This document shows, piece after piece, positions 7,991 through 15,866 of a DNA stretch of 45,027 nt; within the stretch, counting starts at the first letter, position 1, and the number at the start of each line of letters is the position of its first letter. A program made the translations under genes and the position numbers. Under the pieces are notes generated by a model. That model made no database searches, had not been told where the DNA came from, and saw nothing but the letters and a program-made list of their open reading frames with translations. Source of the stretch: Verrucomicrobiota bacterium. Its GTDB lineage: Bacteria > Verrucomicrobiota > Verrucomicrobiia > Chthoniobacterales > Chthoniobacteraceae. The stretch covers positions 1 to 45,027 of the forward strand of contig VFJQ01000060.1 in assembly GCA_009885995.1 (NCBI GenBank). Reading direction: 5' to 3'.

Positions 7991-9177
7991 TGAACTGGCT
8001 CTCGCAAATCCTCTCCGTCTCGCTCTTCAACCTGCGCACGATCCCCGAGCGCAAAGGCTCCGCGGCGGCGGCGGCGATCGGGATCGCGGGCGTCGTCGCG
8101 GTGCTCGTGGGCGTGCTCGCGATCGCGGAAGGTTTTCGCAAGACGATGACGGTCTCCAGCGCGCCGGATGTGGCGATCGTGATGCGCAGCGGCGCGGATA
8201 GCGAGATGACCAGCGGCTTCTCGCGCGATGAGGTGCGCGTGCTCAAAGACGCACCCGGCGTCGCGCGGAATGCGCAGGGGCCGCTCGCGTCGGCGGAACT
8301 GTTCGTGATCATCGATCTGCCGAAACGCTCGACGGGCACGAGCGCGAATGTGCCGCTGCGCGGCTTGGAGGTGCAGGCGTTTGACGTGCGTGGCAATGTG
8401 CAGATGACGCAGGGGCGGCGCTTCGAGAGCGGGAAGAACGAGATCATCGTCGGCGCGGGTGCGGCGCGGGAATTCGCGGGACTGAACCTCGGGCAGGAGA
8501 TTCGCATCGGGCTGAACACGTGGAGCGTCGTCGGCATTTTCACCGCGGGCGGCGGCGTGGCGGAGTCGGAGGTGTGGTGCGATGCGGCGGTGCTCCAGCC
8601 GGCGTATCATCGCGAGGACAACTTCCAGTCGGTGTATGCGCGGCTCACGTCGGCGGGTGCGTTCACGCAATTCAAGGATGCGCTCACGACGAATCCGCAG
8701 CTCAAGGTGAAAGTCTTGCGGCTGTCCGAGTTTTACGCGGAGCAATCGACGGCGGTGATCGAGTTCATCACGACAATCGGCGTCGCCATCGCGGCGCTGA
8801 TGGCCGTCGGCGCGCTCTTCGGTGCGCTGAACACGATGTATAGCGCCGTCGCCGCGCGAACGCGTGAGATCGCCACGCTGCGCGCGCTCGGCTTCGGCAC
8901 GGGAGCGGTGGTCGTGTCGGTGCTGCTGGAGTCGATCGTGCTCGCGCTCGGCGGCGGGGTGCTCGGCGCGACAGCGTCTTATCTCGCGTTCGACGGCTTC
9001 ACCGCGGCGACGATGAATTTCCAAACGTTCAGCCAGATCACGTTCGCCTTCGCCGTCACGCCATCGCTGCTCGCGATGGCGATCGTCTGGGCGACGACGC
9101 TCGGCTTGATCGGCGGTCTGCTCCCCGCGATCCGGGCGGCGCGCCTGCCCATCGCGGCGGGTTTGCGCGAGACGTGA
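7990..9177 (+). CDS. ABC transporter permease, FtsX/MacB type (second of two)
   Basis: A 395-residue permease with the same topology as its neighbour: an N-terminal helix (AAAIGIAGVVAVLVGVLAI), a large extracytoplasmic domain and three C-terminal helices, with the conserved AARTREIATLRALGFGTGAVV motif. It differs clearly from the first permease in its periplasmic domain, so it is not a recent duplicate. Its start overlaps the last base of the previous stop. It is the last gene of the transporter operon. The sulfatase gene follows after only 22 bp on the same strand and could be co-transcribed. Confidence 0.92.
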   Translation: MNWLSQILSVSLFNLRTIPERKGSAAAAAIGIAGVVAVLVGVLAIAEGFRKTMTVSSAPDVAIVMRSGADSEMTSGFSRDEVRVLKDAPGVARNAQGPLASAELFVIIDLPKRSTGTSANVPLRGLEVQAFDVRGNVQMTQGRRFESGKNEIIVGAGAAREFAGLNLGQEIRIGLNTWSVVGIFTAGGGVAESEVWCDAAVLQPAYHREDNFQSVYARLTSAGAFTQFKDALTTNPQLKVKVLRLSEFYAEQSTAVIEFITTIGVAIAALMAVGALFGALNTMYSAVAARTREIATLRALGFGTGAVVVSVLLESIVLALGGGVLGATASYLAFDGFTAATMNFQTFSQITFAFAVTPSLLAMAIVWATTLGLIGGLLPAIRAARLPIAAGLRET

Positions 9178-9199
9178 TCGGTTCACACTCCCCTGCTCC

Positions 9200-10714
9200 A
9201 TGACCATCCGCATTCTCACTCTCCTCGCCTTCCTGTCGCTCGGCGCGCACGACGCACTTTCCCAAACGAAGCGCCGCGCCACACGCGCGACCGCCAGCAG
9301 CGAGGCGGGTGCGCCGAATTTCATCGTGATCAACATCGACGACCTCGGCTACGCGGACATCGCGCCTTTCGGCTCGGAGTTGAACCGCACGCCGCACCTC
9401 ACGCGCATGGCGCAGGAGGGGATGAAGCTCACGTGCTTCTACGCGGCGCCGGTGTGCTCGCCGTCGCGCTCGGCGCTGATGACCGGCTGCTATCCGAAGC
9501 GCGTGCTGCCGATCCCGGGCGTGCTCTTTCCGGCGGGGAAAGCGGGGCTGAATCCTGAGGAGCAAACGGTGGCGGAGGTCTTGAAGACCGCGGGCTACGC
9601 GACCGCCTGTGTCGGCAAGTGGCACCTCGGCGATCAGTTGGAATTTCTGCCGACGCGGCAGGGCTTCGATTTCTACTACGGCATCCCCTACTCGAACGAC
9701 ATGGGGCCGCTCGAAGACGGCTCGAAGAGCAGCCTCGGCACCCCGTTGCCCCCGCGGAAGGACGTCGCGAGCAAAGGCGTGGACCCGAATATCGTCGGCG
9801 GTGACGACACCGGATTGAAAGGCGCCGCGCAGCCGCCGCTGCCGTTGCTGCGCAATGAGAAGGTGATCGCGCGAGTGCGCGCGCAGGAGCAGACGGAACT
9901 CGTCGCGCGCTACACGGACGAGGCGCTGGGCTTCATCCGCGAGAACAAGGCGAAGCGTTTCTTCCTCTACCTGCCGCACAACGCTGTCCACTTCCCGCTC
10001 TATCCGGGTAAGGCGTTCCAAGGCAAATCGCGCAACGGCAATTACGGCGACTGGGTGGAGGAGGTCGATTGGAGCGTGGGCCGCGTGCTCGACACGCTAC
10101 GTGAACTCGGCCTCGCGGAGAAGACGCTCGTGATCTTCACCTCCGACAATGGTGGCACCGCGCGCGCCGTGAACACGCCGCTGCGTGGTAACAAGGGCAG
10201 CACGTGGGAAGGCGGCATGCGCGTGCCGACGATCGCGTGGTGGCCGGGTAAGATCGCGGCGGGCACGACGTGCGAGGCGATCGCCGGCATGATCGATGTG
10301 CTCCCCACATTCGCGAAACTCGCAGGCGCGAAGTTGCCGGAACGGAAGATCGACGGCGCGGATCTGTGGCCGCTGCTCAGCGGGCAATCGCAGCAAGGCG
10401 GGCACAAGGAGTTTCTTTTCTACCGCGGCTTGAAGCTCGAAGCCGTGCGCCAGGGCGCGTGGAAGCTGCACCTCGCGAAGACCGAGCTCTTCAACCTCGA
10501 GACCGACATCGGCGAGGCAACGAACGCGGCGAAAGATCACGCCGGCATCGTCGCGCAACTACAGGCGCTCGCGGAAAAAACGAAGGACGATCTCGGCATC
10601 GACGGCATGGGGCCCGGCGTGCGCTCCCTCGGCCGCGTGCCGGAAGCCAAGCCGCTCATCGATCGCGATGGCAAAGTCCGCGAAGGCTTCGCCGCAGGCG
10701 CACCGGCCTTGTGA
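9200..10714 (+). CDS. Secreted arylsulfatase-type sulfatase
   Basis: A 504-residue sulfatase with a signal peptide (MTIRILTLLAFLSLGAHDALS). Residues about 36-45 hold the metal-binding NIDDLGYADI start. The signature CSPSR (Cys86 to Arg90, followed by SALMTG) is where the cysteine becomes formylglycine in active enzymes. Further conserved parts are GKWHLGD, HNAVHFPLYPGKAF, IFTSDNGG and the downstream LRGNKGSTWEGGMRVP. These are type I formylglycine-dependent sulfatases that remove sulfate from polysaccharides or other esters. No formylglycine-generating enzyme lies in the window. The gene follows the ABC operon by 22 bp. Confidence 0.94.
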   Translation: MTIRILTLLAFLSLGAHDALSQTKRRATRATASSEAGAPNFIVINIDDLGYADIAPFGSELNRTPHLTRMAQEGMKLTCFYAAPVCSPSRSALMTGCYPKRVLPIPGVLFPAGKAGLNPEEQTVAEVLKTAGYATACVGKWHLGDQLEFLPTRQGFDFYYGIPYSNDMGPLEDGSKSSLGTPLPPRKDVASKGVDPNIVGGDDTGLKGAAQPPLPLLRNEKVIARVRAQEQTELVARYTDEALGFIRENKAKRFFLYLPHNAVHFPLYPGKAFQGKSRNGNYGDWVEEVDWSVGRVLDTLRELGLAEKTLVIFTSDNGGTARAVNTPLRGNKGSTWEGGMRVPTIAWWPGKIAAGTTCEAIAGMIDVLPTFAKLAGAKLPERKIDGADLWPLLSGQSQQGGHKEFLFYRGLKLEAVRQGAWKLHLAKTELFNLETDIGEATNAAKDHAGIVAQLQALAEKTKDDLGIDGMGPGVRSLGRVPEAKPLIDRDGKVREGFAAGAPAL

Positions 10715-10799
10715 CGATGCACAGCGCACAGAAAAAAGTGCGCTTCTTGTCCGACCACGGGACGCCGGTTCGTCGAATCAGCGAACTACCAATGACACC

Positions 10800-10970
10800 A
10801 TGAAATCGAAGATCACCCCCTGCCTGTGGTTCGATCATCAGGCCGAAGACGCCGCCCGCTTTTACACCGGCATCTTCAAGGACTCGAAGATCACCGCCAT
10901 CGCGCGCTACCCGCAGGAACACTACGGCAAGCCGCCCGGGGCAGTATTGACGGTGTCTTTTGAACTGAAC
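10800..10970 (+). pseudogene. Truncated VOC-family (PhnB-like) protein, N-terminal fragment
   Basis: The ATG at 10800 opens a frame whose first 57 residues match the start of PhnB-like VOC (glyoxalase-superfamily) proteins: KITPCLWFDHQAEDAARFYT, then IFKDSKI, GKPPGAVLTVSFELNG. Family members are about 130-160 residues. Here homology ends at FELNG near 10970, and the frame runs into unrelated HRRTRRQHA and stops at 11001-11003. It abuts a fragment of another gene in a different frame. It is probably non-functional. Confidence 0.78.
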
Positions 10971-11292
10971 GGACATCGACGAACGCGACGGCAACATGCG
11001 TAACGACATCTACGAGATGAAGAAGGATCCCGCGAAGAAGGCCGAAGTCGCCAAGCTCCTCGCCGGCCGTCAGGTCACCTACCCCGCCACGATCGAGGCC
11101 GGAAAATGGTATGCGCTCGTCGTCGAAACCGTGGGCGATGAGATGCGCGTCACGCTCGACGGCAAACCCGCCGGCTTCCTCAAATCCCCCGGCATCGCCC
11201 ACGCCACCAAGTCGAAAATCGAGCTCGGCGTCGCCGGCAAGGACGGCTTCTTCGACGACATCAAGGTCTGGAACGCGGAACCCGCGAAGTAA
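10969..11292 (+). pseudogene. C-terminal fragment of a DUF1080 (3-keto-disaccharide hydrolase-like) protein
   Basis: The frame opens just after a TGA at 10966-10968. It has an internal ATG at 10996 that would give 98 residues. The sequence MRNDIYEMKKDPAKKAEV, the EAGKWYALVVETVGDEMRV strand pair and the ending SKIELGVAGKDGFFDDIKVW are those of the C-terminal half of secreted DUF1080/LamG-like proteins of PVC bacteria. The signal peptide and N-terminal half are missing. Immediately upstream is the VOC fragment. Translation from 10996 is possible, but a half jelly-roll is unlikely to fold. Confidence 0.75.
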
Positions 11293-11307
11293 GCCGTCCG
11301 GTCGGCA

Positions 11308-11847
11308 TCACCGCGCCGGCGGCGCAGACACGACGGCCTTCAAGTTCGCGAAGCCCTGCTCGAACTGATCGCCGCACATCTTCTCGCAATCCATCACGAG
11401 GCTCATCGCCTTGCCCATGAAGTTGTTCGTCGCCTTCATGGTCCACGTAACGTGAGTCCCGAGGCCCTCGGGTTTGAAGGTGAACAGCGTATCGCAGTCG
11501 CCCGCCATCGGCTTCACGAAGACCAGCTCGAAGCGGATGCGCTCGTTCGGCTTGCTCTCGGTGATGGTCATGCTGCCTTCGCCGACTTCCATGTTGCCGG
11601 ACCACGCGAACTTCGCGCCCACCCCGCCCGCAGGCCCTTCGAAGGCGTTCTTCGCGTTCGGGTCCAGCTTCGCCCACGGCGACCACGCCTGCCATTTGTG
11701 CAGGTCATTCACGTGAGGGAAGACGACGTCCGGTTCCGCAGGGATGACGGCGGAACGTGCGACGTTCATTACATCCGGCTGCATGAAAACGACGACGACG
11801 AGGACAGCGACGATGGCGGCGAGGCCGAGGATGGTTTTCTTGATCAT
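11308..11847 (-). CDS. SRPBCC-family (polyketide cyclase/AHSA1-like) protein with membrane anchor
   Basis: A 179-residue protein. Residues 1-22 form a hydrophobic signal anchor (KTILGLAAIVAVLVVVVFM). The rest is a START/SRPBCC helix-grip domain: SAVIPAEPDVVFPHVNDLHKWQAWSPW at its start, a central GNMEVGEGSMTI strand and TFKPEGLGTHVTWTMKATNNFMGKAM near the end. Such proteins bind hydrophobic ligands, but the ligand is not predictable. It is on the strand opposite to both the DUF1080 fragment (convergent) and the downstream phosphatase cluster. Confidence 0.88.
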   Translation of the reverse strand: MIKKTILGLAAIVAVLVVVVFMQPDVMNVARSAVIPAEPDVVFPHVNDLHKWQAWSPWAKLDPNAKNAFEGPAGGVGAKFAWSGNMEVGEGSMTITESKPNERIRFELVFVKPMAGDCDTLFTFKPEGLGTHVTWTMKATNNFMGKAMSLVMDCEKMCGDQFEQGFANLKAVVSAPPAR

Positions 11848-11944
11848 GGTGGGGTGGTGCGGTGGCGGATGAATGTCACGGTTTCCGATCGGACGAAACT
11901 GGCATGTCAGGCCCGGGACTCCGAGCGAAGCCTGCGCCAGCGCG

Positions 11945-12133
11945 CTATTCCGGCCCTTGTTCCTTCACGAGCCGGGATTCCAACCACACAAGCGCCCGCT
12001 TGCTGCCCTCCGTGCCCAGCGTGACTTCGCAATCATTGCCGAACACCAGCCGGAGACTGCCGTCTTTCTCGGAGACGGCGTAAAGGAGATTGTCCATGTT
12101 GATGATGCGGGAGCCGAACTGCGCGAGGTTCAT
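11945..12133 (-). CDS. Small conserved-looking protein of unknown function
   Basis: A 62-residue ORF starting MNLAQFGSRIINMDNLLYAV and containing the alternating pattern LRLVFGNDCEVTLGTEGSKRALVWL. The RIINMDN plus beta-hairpin pattern looks like a small regulator-type or sensor fold found as short hypothetical proteins, but I do not recognise a named family. Codon usage (GC-rich third positions) fits a real gene, and no better frame covers the region. It lies between two divergent regions without an obvious partner. Confidence 0.6.
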   Translation of the reverse strand: MNLAQFGSRIINMDNLLYAVSEKDGSLRLVFGNDCEVTLGTEGSKRALVWLESRLVKEQGPE

Positions 12134-12247
12134 GACGAAAGGCTCGTGTCGTGAGCATTCGGGTCAACCGCTACTTCGCCGGGACCGGGCTGATGGTGAA
12201 TGAGCTGATCCTTGCACTGCGCGCGGCTGTTGAGTCGTCTCTGCGCA

Positions 12248-12607
12248 ATGGGCAAGCACGCCGCCACAACAAAGAAGCTCCTCTTCATCTGCAGCCGGAA
12301 CAAGATCCGCAGCCTGACCGCGGAGAAATTGGTGACGGGGATTCCCGGCTATACCGCGCGCTCTGCGGGCACTCAGCCGGGAGCCCGAGTCGTCGTCACG
12401 GAAGGGCACCTCGGCTGGGCCGACGTCGTCTTCGTGATGGAGAAGTCCCATCTTCAACGCCTCCGGCAGCGATTCGCCGAGGTGCTCGAAGGCAGAGAGA
12501 TCGTGACCCTTCACATCCCGGATGAATACGAGTTCATGGCTGAGGACTTGATCGACGAACTGCGCACGAAGCTCTCGCCGCACGTGACCTTTCCCGATGA
12601 AGAGTGA
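12248..12607 (+). CDS. Low-molecular-weight protein tyrosine phosphatase family protein
   Basis: A 119-residue protein carrying the phosphatase loop CSRNKIRS (Cys15 nucleophile, Arg21), preceded by a LLFI strand. The short length, the NKIRSLTAE variant and the ending SPHVTFPDEE match the compact branch of LMW-phosphatase-like proteins rather than arsenate reductases. The general-acid Asp is not obvious; an Asp in IPDEYEF could serve. The ATG at 12248 leaves a normal short N-tail before the P-loop; an in-frame ATG at 12212 would add 12 residues. It overlaps the next gene by 11 bp. Confidence 0.85.
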   Translation: MGKHAATTKKLLFICSRNKIRSLTAEKLVTGIPGYTARSAGTQPGARVVVTEGHLGWADVVFVMEKSHLQRLRQRFAEVLEGREIVTLHIPDEYEFMAEDLIDELRTKLSPHVTFPDEE

Positions 12608-13007
12608 GCGCACGCTCGTCAAAGCGCGTGCCGGTTACGCGCTGGCCGCGCTCGCGGTGGTGGCGCTCGGGTTGGCCTGGCGTTCGCCGCTGCTGCCTCT
12701 GTCGCCATTTCTGAAAAAGTATGGGGCCGATGCGCTTTGGGCGCTGATGGTCTTCCTGCTGGTGCGCTTCGCCCGGCCGCAATCGGGGCTCTGGCTCAGC
12801 GCGTGGATCGCATTCGGCATCTCGGCTGTGGTGGAATTCAGCCAGCTCTATCACGCGGCATGGATCGATTCGATTCGCGCGATGCGGCTGGGCGCGCTGG
12901 TGCTGGGCAGCGTTTTCAACTGGCCGGACCTGCCAGCCTACGCGCTCGGGATCGTCGCCGGCGCGTTGCTCGAACGACGCTTTTGGCTACAACGGCCCGC
13001 ACCATGA
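12597..13007 (+). CDS. DUF2809 membrane protein
   Basis: A 136-residue protein with four predicted helices: AGYALAALAVVALGLAW, ADALWALMVFLLVRF, LWLSAWIAFGISAVVEFSQL and LPAYALGIVAGALLE. The FGISAVVEFSQLYHAAWIDSIRA segment is characteristic of DUF2809. No biochemical function is known. It overlaps the phosphatase gene by 11 bp and the DUF5069 gene by 4 bp (ATGA), so the three are probably one transcript. Confidence 0.88.
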   Translation: MKSERTLVKARAGYALAALAVVALGLAWRSPLLPLSPFLKKYGADALWALMVFLLVRFARPQSGLWLSAWIAFGISAVVEFSQLYHAAWIDSIRAMRLGALVLGSVFNWPDLPAYALGIVAGALLERRFWLQRPAP

Positions 13008-13423
13008 ATACACCACCACGAAGCGCCGCAGATGAAACGTGTGGAATGCGTTACTTCGCGCGGATGCTCGACAAGATCCGGCTCCACGCGAAAAGCGAGT
13101 TGCGTCCCGATTTCCACGCGAATCTCGGCAAGGGCGCCGATGGCTGGTGCTGCGGGTTTCTCCGTGTCGATTACGCGGCGCTGAAGGCTCGCGTGCTCGA
13201 AGGCGGCACGGACGAGGATATCCTGGAGTGGTGTTATACGAATGGTCGCCGGCTGAATGAGGGAGACCTGACGATCTGGAATGAGTTCAGCAGAAAGCTC
13301 GGCTGGAACGATTTCGCTTCGGATCGCTTGAGGAAGGTGAAGGCGGAAAGCGGCCTCGCTCACCGCGATGACATTCAAACGATGAGCGAATACTTCGAGG
13401 TGGATGAAGGACGGCGGGCGTAG
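13004..13423 (+). CDS. DUF5069 protein
   Basis: A 139-residue protein recognisable from RYFARMLDKIRLHAKSEL, FHANLGKGADGWCCGFLRVDY, and the ALKARVLEGGTDEDILEWCY stretch, all typical of the DUF5069 family common in PVC bacteria. It is cytosolic, with no signal or helix for membrane insertion, and its function is unknown. The ATG at 13004 overlaps the DUF2809 stop. The intact CC pair (WCCGF) is a family hallmark in my recollection, but its role is unproven. Confidence 0.87.
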   Translation: MNTPPRSAADETCGMRYFARMLDKIRLHAKSELRPDFHANLGKGADGWCCGFLRVDYAALKARVLEGGTDEDILEWCYTNGRRLNEGDLTIWNEFSRKLGWNDFASDRLRKVKAESGLAHRDDIQTMSEYFEVDEGRRA

Positions 13424-13513
13424 CGGGCTCTTCGCTGCGGTGTGCCGCTGCACTGGCCCGGATTGCATGCGGCGCGGTCCGCTGCTACGAGCGGGCGAAA
13501 TTGAATCTCTCCC

Positions 13514-14359
13514 ATGAACGCACTCCGCTTCGTTTTCCTTTTTGCCATGATCGCTACTGCCCGCGCTGACGACCTTTCGCTTCATCTGCGCGCGCGAACG
13601 AAAGACGGAGCGGCGAGCGAAATAACGGCGGCTTGGGACGCGAAGAAGTCGGCGCTGATCATCTGCGACATGTGGGATCAGCACTGGTGCAAGTCGGCGG
13701 AGCGGCGCGTCGGGGAAATGGCCGGGCCGCTGAATGACGTGGTGAAAGCGGCGCGGGCGCAAGGCGTGTTCGTGATCCATGCGCCGAGCACGTGCGTGGA
13801 TTTCTACAAGGACACCCCGCAGCGGAAGCGCGCGCAAGCGGCGCCGTTCGTGAAGACGCCGACGCCGCTCGTCACCACGGAGCGCTGGGGCACGTGCTGG
13901 CATTGGATCGACGCACGGCGTGAGGGTGTGCTGCCGATCGACGACTCGGACATGGGTTGCTCGTGCACGGACAAGAAGTGCGAGATTCGCACGCCGTGGA
14001 CTCGGCAGATTGCGACGATCGAGATCGGCCCGGAAGACGCGATCACCGATCACGGTCAGGAGACGTGGAATCTGCTCGCAGAGCGCGGCATCGAAAATGT
14101 GATCCTGTGCGGCGTGCATCTGAACATGTGCGTGCTCGGGCGGCCTTTCGCGATCCGGCAAATGGTGACGATGGGCAAGAACGTGACGCTGATGCGCGAC
14201 TTCACCGACACGATGTATAACCCGGAGCGACCGCCGGGCGGGACGCACTTCACGGGGAACACGCTGATGATCGAGCATGTGGAGAAATACTGGTGCCCTT
14301 CGTTCGTGAGCACGGACCTGACGGAGAAGTCGGCGTTTCGGTTCAGCGATGAGCGCTAA
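13514..14359 (+). CDS. Secreted isochorismatase-like cysteine hydrolase
   Basis: A 281-residue protein with a signal peptide (MNALRFVFLFAMIATARA). The core is an isochorismatase fold: ALIICDMWDQHWC (catalytic Asp), a long insertion rich in Cys (DMGCSCTDKKCEIR), and the nucleophile loop ENVILCGVHLNMCVLGRP. Export is unusual compared with classical cytosolic isochorismatases and nicotinamidases, but secreted versions are frequent in planctomycetes and verrucomicrobia. The substrate is unknown. Its stop overlaps the stop of the convergent sulfatase by 4 bp. Confidence 0.88.
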   Translation: MNALRFVFLFAMIATARADDLSLHLRARTKDGAASEITAAWDAKKSALIICDMWDQHWCKSAERRVGEMAGPLNDVVKAARAQGVFVIHAPSTCVDFYKDTPQRKRAQAAPFVKTPTPLVTTERWGTCWHWIDARREGVLPIDDSDMGCSCTDKKCEIRTPWTRQIATIEIGPEDAITDHGQETWNLLAERGIENVILCGVHLNMCVLGRPFAIRQMVTMGKNVTLMRDFTDTMYNPERPPGGTHFTGNTLMIEHVEKYWCPSFVSTDLTEKSAFRFSDER

Positions 14360-15738
14360 CGTCCGTCGAAAAGCGGGTCGCCATTCGCTTTCAGCCACGC
14401 TTCGAGCTTCGTTTTCATCGTGCCGAGTCGGTCGGCTTGCTGCGGATCGGCGGCGCGGTCGTGCAATTCGTCGGGATCGCTGGCAAGGTCGAAGAGCTGA
14501 TAGCGCGGGAGCTTCGGATACCAGATGAGCTTCCAGCGTTCGTCGCGGATCATGCGCTGCGTGTCGGTGAAGCAGCCGAACACCTCGGGGTAAATCGACG
14601 ACGCTTTCCCGGCGAGCACGGGCGCGAGGCTGCGGCTTTGCACCGAGGACGGAATGGCAATGCTGGCGAGGTCGCAGGTCGTGGGAAATAGATCGCGCAG
14701 GTAGCACTGCGCGTCGATGCGCTGGCCGCGCGGAATGCCGGGGCCGCGCAGGATCAGCGGCACGCCGATGGTGTGCTCATACATATTCTGCTTGCCGGTG
14801 AGGCCGTGACTGCCAAGCGCGAGGCCGTGGTCGCTGGTGAAGATGACGAGCGTGTTTTCCCACGCACCCGTCTCGCGCAGTGCGGCGAAGATGCGCCCGA
14901 CTTGCTCGTCGAGATTCGAGATGACGGCGAAATAGACGGCGAGTTCGGCACGAATCTGCTCCGGCGTGCGCGGCGCGGGGACGATCACTTCGTCGCGACC
15001 GCCGGCGTTGCCGTGGTCGAACGGGTGCTGCGGCGTGAAGTTTTTCGGCAGCGGCATTTTCTCAGCGGCGAAGCGGTGCTCGTAGCCACGCGGCCAGATG
15101 AGCGGGTCGTGCGGGCCTGTGAACGCGACTTGGAGAAAGAACGGCTCGCTTGGTTTGCGGCGGATGAGTTCGATCGCGCCGTCGGCGATGAAGCGGTCGC
15201 TATCCGGCGTGAGGCCTACGCCTTTGTCGACCTCAACGGCGCCATCGTCGGTCTTGAAAGTCCAGCCGGTGTAGCCCGTCGCGGGGCGACCGGCATGGTC
15301 GGGTAGCTGCGGACGGCCTTTTGCGCCACCGCTCGAATACAAGCCACCCGTCTCCTCAAAGCCGCGCTGCTTCGGCCTGCCATCGGTGTGCCACTTGCCG
15401 GCGAACCACGTGCGATAGCCCGCGCGCCGAAACGTGTCGGGCCAGAACGCAGCGGAGGGATCGAGCGCCTTGCCACGGTATTGCACGCCGGTCTGGAAGG
15501 CGCAGCGGCCGGTGAGGAATTCCGCCCGGCTGACGTGGCAGATCGGATAACCCACGATGGCGCGCGTGAACGTGGCGCCGTCGCGCGCGAGCGAGTCGAG
15601 ATTCGGCGTCTGCACCACAGGATGTCCCAACGCGCCGATCGCATCGGGGCGCATATCGTCGGCGACGAAGAAGACGATGTTTGGGCGTTCGGCAGCGAGA
15701 GCGGAGACCGCGGAGAGCAGGAGAAGCAGGGACTTCAT
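14356..15738 (-). CDS. Secreted sulfatase, iduronate-2-sulfatase-like, with CHVSR signature
   Basis: A 460-residue sulfatase with a signal peptide (MKSLLLLLSAVSALA). NIVFFVADDMRPDAIGALGH provides the metal-binding aspartates. The formylglycine site reads CHVSR (Cys67 to Arg71), followed by AEFLTGRCAFQTGV. The Pro of the usual CxPSR is replaced by Val, but Cys, Ser and Arg are kept. GKWHTDGRPKQRGF, FTGPHDPLIWP and VIFTSDHGLALGSHGL complete the active site. The DHGLALGSHGLTGKQNMYEH stretch is iduronate-sulfatase-like. The substrate is probably a sulfated glycan, by family. It is convergent with the isochorismatase-like gene. Confidence 0.92.
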   Translation of the reverse strand: MKSLLLLLSAVSALAAERPNIVFFVADDMRPDAIGALGHPVVQTPNLDSLARDGATFTRAIVGYPICHVSRAEFLTGRCAFQTGVQYRGKALDPSAAFWPDTFRRAGYRTWFAGKWHTDGRPKQRGFEETGGLYSSGGAKGRPQLPDHAGRPATGYTGWTFKTDDGAVEVDKGVGLTPDSDRFIADGAIELIRRKPSEPFFLQVAFTGPHDPLIWPRGYEHRFAAEKMPLPKNFTPQHPFDHGNAGGRDEVIVPAPRTPEQIRAELAVYFAVISNLDEQVGRIFAALRETGAWENTLVIFTSDHGLALGSHGLTGKQNMYEHTIGVPLILRGPGIPRGQRIDAQCYLRDLFPTTCDLASIAIPSSVQSRSLAPVLAGKASSIYPEVFGCFTDTQRMIRDERWKLIWYPKLPRYQLFDLASDPDELHDRAADPQQADRLGTMKTKLEAWLKANGDPLFDGR

Positions 15739-15813
15739 GAGCTGAAGTATTCACTGTCCGCTCGCAGCGCGGGGACTACCGATGCGTAGCGGAGAAGCGT
15801 CGGCACTGCGTTG

Positions 15814-15866
15814 GTATGGCGCGCTGTCCCCAGCGCGCCGCGGACCGCTGGGACAGCGGTCCCTAC
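15814..15866. repeat. GTAG-type REP doublet after the uracil-DNA glycosylase gene
   Basis: The left unit is GTAT, GGCGCGCTG, loop TCCC, CAGCGCGCC (15814-15839). The right unit, read on the minus strand, is GTAG, GGACCGCTG, loop TCC, CAGCGGTCC (15842-15866). The spacer is 2 nt. The two stems differ in sequence, but each pairs perfectly with itself. The glycosylase stop TAG (15863-15865 on the minus strand) is the TAG of the right head. Confidence 0.85.
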
